From Ilumatobacteraceae bacterium (GTDB lineage: Bacteria; Actinomycetota; Acidimicrobiia; Acidimicrobiales; Ilumatobacteraceae): 11,632 nt of DNA. The stretch spans positions 1 through 11,632 of the forward strand of contig JANQZQ010000100.1 of assembly GCA_030728545.1 (NCBI GenBank). The letters run 5' to 3'. This document shows, piece after piece, positions 6,092-11,632 of this stretch; the first letter of the stretch is position 1, and each line of letters starts with the position of its first letter. The notes beneath the pieces are model-generated. The model was not told the origin of the DNA, ran no database searches, and saw only the letters and a program-made list of their open reading frames with translations. The translations under genes were made by a program, and so were the position numbers.

Positions 6092-7362
6092 CCCCTGCGT
6101 GGGCCCCATGGTGTGCTTTGGGTCTCGTCAGAAACACCCGTGCTTATGGCGCTATCGCCGAACTTTTCTCGAATCTGGTCAATGGCCAGTGACGCCGTGC
6201 GCCACTCCGACTCCGCAATTTTTTCGGGTTCGTCAAACAGGCTCAACTGGGTTTCTGGCAGCCCGAAATTTCGCAGGCTCACTCCCGCCAACCGGATGCC
6301 TTCGTGAACTTCTACATCCTCGAGCAGATCATCAATGATGGCGATGATTGCCTGGCTCGTGTCGACTGGTGGCTCGACGGTGCGTGAACGCGACATGTTG
6401 CGTAAGTCGCCGTAACGAATCTTGAGCGTGACCGTGAGTGCAGCCAACCCCTGCTCACGACAGCGCCGCGCCACGGTGTCTGCCATCTGCAACAAATGGC
6501 GCCGCAGTTCAAGCGGGTCGGTCACATCGTCAGCAAAGGTTTCTTCGCTGCCGATGGACTTGGCCTCGCGGTCAGGCTCGACATCGCGGTCATCAACCGC
6601 ATTACTCAGCTCAAACAAATGCTCGGCCTGGTTGGCACCCACCGCTAACGCGAGCAGGCTCAGTTCGCATGCCGCTATGTCACCGACAGTCTTCATCCCC
6701 ACACTGTGCAACTTTTCGAGTGTGACCGGCCCGACACCCCAGAGCATTCCCACATCCAGCGGATGCAAAAACTCAAGCTCGGCACCTGGCGCAACTTCGA
6801 ATACCCCGGGGCCGGGGTCGATTCGTTCGCGCGAGGCCCGTGGCTTGGCAAATTCTGTTGCCAGTTTGGCGATGAACTTGTTCGTAGCGATTCCAACACT
6901 GCACGCCAAACCAACCTGTGTGCGCACCGCCTCGCGCACTTGTTGTGCCACGGTGTGGGCATCACCGAAGATTCGCTGCGCGCCCGTGACGTCGAGAAAT
7001 GCTTCATCAAGCGACAAGCCTTCGACTAGTGGTGTGTATTGGCGAAATTCGTCAAACACTTGGGCGCTGATTTCGCTGTAGAAGTCGTGGTCACCATCCA
7101 GAAACACTGCATGGTTACACAACCGATGAGCGTGCGCTGAAGCCATCGCCGAGCGCACACCAAATTGCCGCGCTTCGTATGACGCGGCTGCCACCACGCC
7201 GCGTTGAGCCGAGCCACCCACCACGACCGGCTTACCAATCAGCTCGGGCCGCCGCAGCAACTCACACGCCACAAAGAACGCGTTCATATCCACGTGCAAG
7301 ATCCGCCGTGGGCTGCCGTTTGCTCCTGGCGTGACGGGTGACCGTTGAGGTGTCACCGACAT
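6088..7362 (-). CDS. dinB: DNA polymerase IV (Y-family translesion polymerase)
   Basis: The 424-residue protein is a full Y-family polymerase. The palm shows HVDMNAFF (23-30) with metal ligand Asp25 and steric-gate residue in the FF pair, the nucleotide-contacting SYEAR (61-65), and SLDEAFLD (117-124) with Asp119-Glu120. CSVGIATNKFIAKLATEFAKP (154-174) is the family's conserved palm/thumb stretch. Helix-hairpin-helix and little-finger domains follow (about 195-370). QLSLF (372-376) is a standard sliding-clamp binding motif, followed by a 48-residue tail. It copies damaged templates with low fidelity. ATG 7362 is chosen because the core starts about 20 residues later and a longer frame would run through the divergent gene. 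No LexA-type palindrome is visible upstream, so damage induction is not evident. Confidence 0.95.
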   Translation of the reverse strand: MSVTPQRSPVTPGANGSPRRILHVDMNAFFVACELLRRPELIGKPVVVGGSAQRGVVAAASYEARQFGVRSAMASAHAHRLCNHAVFLDGDHDFYSEISAQVFDEFRQYTPLVEGLSLDEAFLDVTGAQRIFGDAHTVAQQVREAVRTQVGLACSVGIATNKFIAKLATEFAKPRASRERIDPGPGVFEVAPGAELEFLHPLDVGMLWGVGPVTLEKLHSVGMKTVGDIAACELSLLALAVGANQAEHLFELSNAVDDRDVEPDREAKSIGSEETFADDVTDPLELRRHLLQMADTVARRCREQGLAALTVTLKIRYGDLRNMSRSRTVEPPVDTSQAIIAIIDDLLEDVEVHEGIRLAGVSLRNFGLPETQLSLFDEPEKIAESEWRTASLAIDQIREKFGDSAISTGVSDETQSTPWGPRRG

Positions 7363-7385
7363 GAGGGCAACGCTAGTAATACCGT
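7363..7385. promoter_or_regulatory. Very short divergent promoter region between dinB and a small membrane protein gene
   Basis: Only 23 bases separate the two divergent ATG codons. On the minus strand TAGCGT (7375-7370) stands 7 bases before the polymerase IV ATG. On the plus strand TAGTAA (7374-7379) stands 6 bases before ATG 7386. The two boxes share bases 7374-7375. There is no room for a ribosome site on the minus strand, so leaderless transcription is the natural reading, with upstream promoter parts inside the opposite gene. If the plus gene starts at the second ATG (7395), the gap is 32 bases. Confidence 0.5.
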
Positions 7386-7658
7386 ATGAGGGCGATGAAC
7401 GACCGACCGCTTTCTGCTTTGCCATCGCGTGCAGCACGCACCGTTGCCTTTGGTGCAATCGTGGTGTCGGGCTTGGCTGGCGGCACCATCGGTTATGCGC
7501 TCGTTGATGTGCAGTGTGACGGCGACTGTGCCACATCTTCGGGTGTGGCGATGTTGATTGGTGCAACAAGTTTTGCTGCAGGCATCGCCGTGGTAGCCGT
7601 GCTTGGGTTACGAGCCATGGGCGAATGGCGCGAACGCGGCGACCAGCAAGTGCAATAA
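7386..7658 (+). CDS. Small two-helix membrane protein, function unknown
   Basis: The 90-residue protein has two hydrophobic stretches, about residues 19-41 (TVAFGAIVVSGLAGGTIGYALV) and 52-74 (SGVAMLIGATSFAAGIAVVAVLG). Between them is a short loop with two Cys residues (VQCDGDCATS, Cys44 and Cys48), which could form a disulphide if it lies outside the membrane. The tail is charged and polar. I do not recognise a family. ATG 7395 is an alternative start, giving MNDRPLS. It is followed after 16 bases by the phosphatase gene and probably shares its transcript. Reality is supported by the coherent membrane topology and tight spacing. Confidence 0.65.
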   Translation: MRAMNDRPLSALPSRAARTVAFGAIVVSGLAGGTIGYALVDVQCDGDCATSSGVAMLIGATSFAAGIAVVAVLGLRAMGEWRERGDQQVQ

Positions 7659-7674
7659 GTTGAACGAGCCTTCG

Positions 7675-8469
7675 ATGACTGCCGACCTATTAACCCTGGC
7701 GCAAAACCTTGCCCGCCGTGCCGGCACCCAGGCCCGCATCGGGCGCAGTCAAGGGATGCACGTCGTGGGCACCAAACTCACCGACACCGACATGGTGACC
7801 AAGTTTGATCGCGAAGCCGAAGCGATGATCATCGCCGGGTTGCGTGCTGCACGACCAGACGACTCGATTGTCGGCGAAGAAGGCGGCGGCCACCGCGGCA
7901 CAAGTGGAGTCGAGTGGCATGTCGACCCCATCGATGGAACCACGAGCTTTATGTACGGGCTGCCAACCTGGTGCGTTTCCATTGGCGCGCAAGATGCTGA
8001 CGGTGCACTCGTCGGCGCCGTGTTTCTGCCCGACCTCGACGAAATGTTCGCCGCCCGACGCGGCCACGGTGCCACGCTCAACGATGCCCCACTGCACTGT
8101 TCAGGTTTGTCAGACGTCAGCAAGGCACTCGTTGCAACCGGATTCAGTTACACCCCCGCCCAGCGCACGGTGCAGTCGCGCCGCTTGACCGAGTTCATCC
8201 ACCGCATTCGTGATGTGCGGCGCATGGGGGCTGCCGCAATTGATATCTGCTTCGTGGCTTGTGGGCGCCTCGACGCCTACTTCGAAGAAAATCTGCACTC
8301 TTGGGACATCCTTGCTGCTGAACTCATCGCCCGCGAGGCCGGTGCACGCGGTGGCGATTTCAGTGGCGGCCCGCTGCGCCCACCCGAAGTGCTGGTGGCG
8401 ACCCCCGGCGTGTTTGATGCACTCTCGGCAATGCTGGTGGATGCTGCACGCAAACACCCGCACGCCTGA
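7675..8469 (+). CDS. Inositol monophosphatase family phosphatase (SuhB/HisN-like)
   Basis: The 264-residue protein has all main metal-site motifs of the family: IVGEEGGG (65-72, ligand Glu69), VDPIDGTTSF (83-92, ligands Asp84 and Asp87) and HSWDILAAELIAREAG (208-223, ligand Asp211). It is a magnesium-dependent, lithium-sensitive-type sugar or inositol phosphatase acting in the cytoplasm. Actinobacterial members include inositol-1-phosphatase and histidinol-phosphatase (HisN); sequence alone does not separate these, and no histidine or inositol genes are nearby. The start at ATG 7675 gives a normal N-terminal helix; an upstream in-frame ATG at 7603 overlaps the preceding gene. It ends 22 bases before the response regulator. 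Confidence 0.9.
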   Translation: MTADLLTLAQNLARRAGTQARIGRSQGMHVVGTKLTDTDMVTKFDREAEAMIIAGLRAARPDDSIVGEEGGGHRGTSGVEWHVDPIDGTTSFMYGLPTWCVSIGAQDADGALVGAVFLPDLDEMFAARRGHGATLNDAPLHCSGLSDVSKALVATGFSYTPAQRTVQSRRLTEFIHRIRDVRRMGAAAIDICFVACGRLDAYFEENLHSWDILAAELIAREAGARGGDFSGGPLRPPEVLVATPGVFDALSAMLVDAARKHPHA

Positions 8470-8477
8470 CTAGCCAC

Positions 8478-8491
8478 TACCTTGGTGCGTC
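8478..8491 (+). promoter_or_regulatory. Possible leaderless-type -10 box before the response regulator
   Basis: TACCTT (8478-8483) has the TANNNT form and lies 8 bases before the GTG start at 8492. No ribosome site is visible. This is a weak, short signal and co-transcription from the phosphatase gene is equally possible. Confidence 0.3.
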
Positions 8492-9172
8492 GTGGGCACG
8501 CGCGTTCTGACTGTCGAAGACGACGAACGAATTCGCGCTTCAGTGCGCTTGGCGCTCGAAGACGAGGGTTGGACAGTTGACGAGGCTGCCACTGGCGAAG
8601 ATGCAGTCGAGTTGTTCATCGCCAACCCTGCTGATGTGGTGTTGATCGACATCATGTTGCCGGGCATCGATGGTTTCGAGTTGTGTCGACGAATCCGCGC
8701 CAAAAGCAGCGTGCCCATTGTGATGGTCACGGCGCGAAGCGACACCCACGACGTAGTAGCTGGGCTCGAAGCCGGCGCCGACGATTACCTCACCAAACCG
8801 TTCGCCCCCAAAGAACTCTCCGCGCGCATTCGCGCCCTCCTACGCCGTATCCGCCCAGCAGATCACGTGCATTCGACCCTTATCTTCGGCGATTTGGTAA
8901 TTATTCCCGAAGAAGGTCGTGTCACGGTGCGCGGCGACGAGGTGCTGGTGACCAAAACCGAGTTTCGGCTGCTCTGCGTGCTTGCCGAAAACCCAAGCGG
9001 GGTGTTCAGCCGAGAGCAACTATTAGAAAAGGTCTGGGACTACGACTATTTCGGTGATGGACGTTTAGTTGATGTGCACGTGCGACGCCTGCGCATGAAG
9101 ATTGAACTCGACCCAGCGAACCCTCGTCACGTGGTCACCGTGCGCGGCCTTGGCTATCGCTTGCAGTCGTGA
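8492..9172 (+). CDS. OmpR/PhoB-family response regulator, MtrA-like
   Basis: The 226-residue protein has a receiver domain (1-118) with acidic pocket Asp10-Asp11, phospho-acceptor Asp53 (LIDIMLPGIDG), Thr80 and Lys102 (DYLTKPF). A winged-helix DNA-binding domain follows (about 128-226), with RLVDVHVRRLRMKIE (191-205) as recognition helix and the closing VRGLGYRL. Several stretches resemble mycobacterial MtrA from memory (VPIVMVTARSDTHDVVAGLEAGADDYLTKPF against a very similar MtrA segment), but orthology is not proven. It should be phosphorylated by the adjacent kinase and regulate cell-envelope or related genes. The GTG start gives a complete first strand. Its stop overlaps the kinase start as GTGA. 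Confidence 0.93.
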   Translation: MGTRVLTVEDDERIRASVRLALEDEGWTVDEAATGEDAVELFIANPADVVLIDIMLPGIDGFELCRRIRAKSSVPIVMVTARSDTHDVVAGLEAGADDYLTKPFAPKELSARIRALLRRIRPADHVHSTLIFGDLVIIPEEGRVTVRGDEVLVTKTEFRLLCVLAENPSGVFSREQLLEKVWDYDYFGDGRLVDVHVRRLRMKIELDPANPRHVVTVRGLGYRLQS

Positions 9173-10332
9173 CCAGCCCGATTCATCCATCGCGGCCATC
9201 ACCTCTTAATTCGCTGCGCGCTTTCGTTCGTCGCCGCAGGCCACGGCGCATGGGGGTTCGCTCGCGAATTCTGGCAACATTCGTGGTCGGCTCGTTGTTG
9301 TTGTCAGGTGTGCTGTTTTTTCTTACGTTCACACTCACTCGCTCGAACCTGCGTGAGCGCGAGGGCGAACTAGGTCTGAGCAACGATCTCATCAACGAAA
9401 CCCTGAACAGTGTGCGGGCATCGTTAATTTTGGCAACCATCATCACGGTGCTCGTTGGGTTGATGCTTGGCATTGTGTCGAGCGAGCGAGTAGTACGACC
9501 GCTCGCTGGTGCCGCCAACGCTGCGCGCGCCATCGCCGATGGCCGACTCGATACGCGACTTGAGCCCACCGACGACCCAGATCTCAACGCTCTCACCGAG
9601 TCATTCAATGACATGGTGGCTCGTTTACAGGATCGCGTCGAGCGTGACGCGCGGTTTGCATCAGACGTGAGCCACGAGTTACGTTCACCATTGATGACCT
9701 TGGCTGCGTCAGTAGAGGTGATGGTGTCGCGGCGCGACGAACTGCCCGAGCGCGGGCAGGCCGCCCTCGACTTGTTGGTTGCCGATGTGGCTCGGTTCAG
9801 CAGTCTCGTTGAAGACCTTTTGGAGATCTCGCGCTACGACGCCGGTGCAGTGCGAATTATGCGCGACCAGTTGCGTGTCGCAGAGTTTGTCGAACAAGCC
9901 GTACGCGCGAGCACACTCGCCCGCTCGCCAATCCACGTCGATCCACGCTGCGCCACCACCACGTTGAGCGGTGACCGCCGCCGCCTGGCACGCGTCGTAG
10001 CCAATCTCATTGACAATGCCCGTTTGCACGGTGGCGGCAGCGCTTCGGTGCATGTTTGCCCGGCTGAAGATTCAAACTCGCACGTGTGGATTGTCGTCGA
10101 AGATGCCGGAGAAGGCGTCGTCGACACCGACGCTGATCGAATTTTCGAACGCTTCTCGCGCGGTGTTGGCGCCAGCAAGCGAGGCGCATCCGAGGGTGCT
10201 GGGCTCGGGCTCGCACTCGTGCGCGAGCACGTGCGACTGCACGGTGGACGTGTATGGGCAGAGTCGCGCCGTGACGGTGAGTCGGGTGCGCGCTTCATCG
10301 TCGAACTGGCCTGTGAGACCACGGCCATATGA
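9169..10332 (+). CDS. Sensor histidine kinase with minimal sensor loop, MtrB-like
   Basis: The 387-residue membrane kinase has a basic N-terminus (about 1-33), helix 1 (34-56), a loop of only about 27 residues (57-83), helix 2 (84-105), a HAMP segment (about 105-158), the phospho-acceptor His169 in FASDVSHELRSPL, and an ATPase domain with N-box NLIDNA (279-284), G1 DAGEG (312-316), F-box region RIFERFSRG (324-332) and G2 EGAGLGLALV (342-351). The dimerisation domain resembles MtrB from memory, but known MtrB proteins have a much larger extracytoplasmic domain. The signal may be sensed in the membrane. Start GTG 9169 overlaps the regulator stop, and its own stop overlaps the glycerol kinase ATG, so all three are probably translationally coupled. 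Confidence 0.92.
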   Translation: MTSPIHPSRPSPLNSLRAFVRRRRPRRMGVRSRILATFVVGSLLLSGVLFFLTFTLTRSNLREREGELGLSNDLINETLNSVRASLILATIITVLVGLMLGIVSSERVVRPLAGAANAARAIADGRLDTRLEPTDDPDLNALTESFNDMVARLQDRVERDARFASDVSHELRSPLMTLAASVEVMVSRRDELPERGQAALDLLVADVARFSSLVEDLLEISRYDAGAVRIMRDQLRVAEFVEQAVRASTLARSPIHVDPRCATTTLSGDRRRLARVVANLIDNARLHGGGSASVHVCPAEDSNSHVWIVVEDAGEGVVDTDADRIFERFSRGVGASKRGASEGAGLGLALVREHVRLHGGRVWAESRRDGESGARFIVELACETTAI

Positions 10333-11632
10333 CAGCCGGCGCAACTTCTGCAGGCGTGGTGCTGGCAATTGATGCAGGCACCACGGGCGTGCGCACCCGT
10401 GCGGTGTTCGCCGATGCGCGACCGTCGATCGCCGACTATCGCGAGTTCACCCAGCACTACCCACAACCAGGCTGGGTCGAACACGACGCCGAAGAAATTT
10501 GGCAGGCGGTGCGCGCCACTATGCAAGCGGTGTGTGCGCAACTCAACGAGCCGATTGCTGCAATTGGCATCACTAATCAACGCGAAACTGTGGTGGCTTT
10601 CAACCGCCGCACGGGTGAGCCGCTCCATCGTGCGATTGTCTGGCAGGACCGCCGCACGGCTGCCCGCTGCGACATGCTCACCGACCAGCTGCCCGTTGTT
10701 CGTTCGACAACGGGATTGGTGCTTGATCCATATTTTTCTGGTTCGAAAATGGAGTGGTTGTTACACAACACCGAGATTGGCAGCAACCCCGATTTGGCTT
10801 TTGCCACGATTGACGCATTTCTCATCCACCGCCTCACCGGCGGCGCGGCGTTTGCCACGGATGTTTCCAATGCGTCACGCACCATGCTGTTCGACATACG
10901 CACCTTGCGCTGGAGCCCAGAGATGTGTGCAATGTTCGGTGTCAACATCGATTCGCTACCGCAGGTTGTGCCGTCTAGCGCACGCATCGGGGTGACTGTT
11001 GGCGACGGTGCAATTCCGGCGGGTGTGGCTATTAGTGGTGTTGCCGGCGACCAACAGGCAGCACTTTTTGGTCAAGCGTGCTTTGCGGTGGGCAGCGCCA
11101 AGAACACGTATGGCACTGGCAGTTTTGTGCTGCTGAATGTTGGCACCACGTGCCCTGCCCCAACCACTGGCATGCTCACCACCCTTGCCTGGCAACTCGG
11201 CAACGAGCCGGCGGTGTACGCACTCGAAGGAGCCATCTTCGTGACCGGTGCAGCAGTGCAATGGTTGCGCGATGGCCTCGACATCATTTCTGCAGCAAGC
11301 GAGCTTGGCCCGTTAGCAGAGACCGTTGCCGACACGGGCGGAGTCGTGCTCGTGCCCGCCTTCACTGGGCTGGGTAGCCCCTGGTGGGACCCATATGCGC
11401 GTGGTGCAATCTTGGGCATTACACGCGGCACCACACGGGCCCACATCGCTCGCGCCGTGGTGGAGTCGATGGTGTTTCAAACTCGCGACGTGATCGACGC
11501 CATGACTCGCGCCTCTGGTGTGGCGATTCGTGATCTGCGAGTCGACGGCGGTGCGGCAGTTATGAATCTGATGTTGCAAATGCAAGCTGACCAACTTGAT
11601 GTCGACGTGTTGCGGCCAACCGAGTTGGAAAC
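10329..11632 (+). CDS. glpK: Glycerol kinase, 3' end cut by the window
   Basis: The frame stays open from ATG 10329 to the window end (434 codons), about 60-70 short of a usual 500-residue glycerol kinase. It converts glycerol and ATP to glycerol 3-phosphate in the cytoplasm. Conserved landmarks are the phosphate loop DAGTTGVR (about 15-22), NQRET with the glycerol-binding Arg-Glu, IVWQDRR, GLVLDPYFSGSK, DVSNASRTML, catalytic Asp in SGVAGDQQAALFGQ, KNTYGTGSF, YALEGAIFVTGAAVQWLRDG, PAFTGLGSPWWDPYARGAI and LRVDGGA. It differs from the common DQGTTS start by an Ala and Gly. The GGKGGTR loop that binds fructose 1,6-bisphosphate in the E. coli enzyme is replaced by a VGDGAIPAGVA stretch, so that control is probably absent. 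Its ATG overlaps the histidine kinase stop (ATGA). Confidence 0.93.
   Translation, partial: MTAGATSAGVVLAIDAGTTGVRTRAVFADARPSIADYREFTQHYPQPGWVEHDAEEIWQAVRATMQAVCAQLNEPIAAIGITNQRETVVAFNRRTGEPLHRAIVWQDRRTAARCDMLTDQLPVVRSTTGLVLDPYFSGSKMEWLLHNTEIGSNPDLAFATIDAFLIHRLTGGAAFATDVSNASRTMLFDIRTLRWSPEMCAMFGVNIDSLPQVVPSSARIGVTVGDGAIPAGVAISGVAGDQQAALFGQACFAVGSAKNTYGTGSFVLLNVGTTCPAPTTGMLTTLAWQLGNEPAVYALEGAIFVTGAAVQWLRDGLDIISAASELGPLAETVADTGGVVLVPAFTGLGSPWWDPYARGAILGITRGTTRAHIARAVVESMVFQTRDVIDAMTRASGVAIRDLRVDGGAAVMNLMLQMQADQLDVDVLRPTELE

Noticed and set aside
6422..7081. 219-codon plus-strand open frame opposite the polymerase IV gene
   Set aside because: It is Ser/Thr/Ala-rich low-complexity sequence with no family resemblance and lies entirely antisense to a clearly conserved gene.
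7275..7400. LexA-type operator before polymerase IV
   Set aside because: No GAAC-N4-GTTC or similar palindrome could be found in the start region on either strand.
7363..7569. 69-residue N-terminal extension of polymerase IV
   Set aside because: It would run through the divergent gene and gives His/Arg/Gln-rich sequence unlike any polymerase IV N-terminus.

Overview
The window looks like chromosomal DNA from an actinobacterium, possibly a marine or freshwater Acidimicrobiia-type lineage. It is moderately GC-rich and tightly packed. Several gene types are typical of actinobacteria: a DUF3040 membrane protein, an MtrA/MtrB-like two-component pair, an ABC exporter with the extra 'SLE' linker in its ATPase domain, a conserved Cys4 HNH protein, and genes that start without a visible Shine-Dalgarno site. 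The lineage is inferred from family content only. No rRNA, tRNA, CRISPR, transposase, phage or integrase sequence was seen, and no stretch longer than about 160 bases lacks a gene.

Layout. (1) Bases 1-159 are a repeat-rich leader with short inverted repeats and three exact-register 14-bp tandem units, followed by a fused ABC exporter half-transporter on the plus strand (160-2016). (2) A minus-strand cluster runs from 6016 down to 2049, converging on the exporter. In transcription order it holds a DUF3040 protein, a ROK-family sugar kinase, an acyl-CoA dehydrogenase, a 90-residue conserved-type protein, an HNH nuclease-like protein and a lipoate/octanoate ligase-like protein. Spacings are mostly 0-10 bases, with a 4-base ATGA overlap at the last junction, so it is probably an operon; an internal leaderless-type promoter may sit before the acyl-CoA dehydrogenase. 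(3) DNA polymerase IV (7362-6088, minus) lies just upstream of that cluster. (4) Its start codon is only 23 bases from the divergent start of a plus-strand cluster: a small two-helix membrane protein, an inositol-monophosphatase-family enzyme, a response regulator, a sensor histidine kinase and a glycerol kinase cut by the window end. The last three are joined by stop/start overlaps (GTGA, then ATGA).

The genes are mostly housekeeping or central metabolism: sugar and glycerol phosphorylation, acyl-CoA oxidation, lipoylation, translesion synthesis, envelope signalling and export. I see no clear new defence or mobile system. The points most worth a second look are the very compact divergent promoter between the polymerase IV gene and the small membrane protein gene, the shared ACTAGCGT-N7-ATG start architecture, the coupling of an MtrAB-like pair with a tiny sensor loop to glycerol kinase, and the repeat cluster in front of the exporter.
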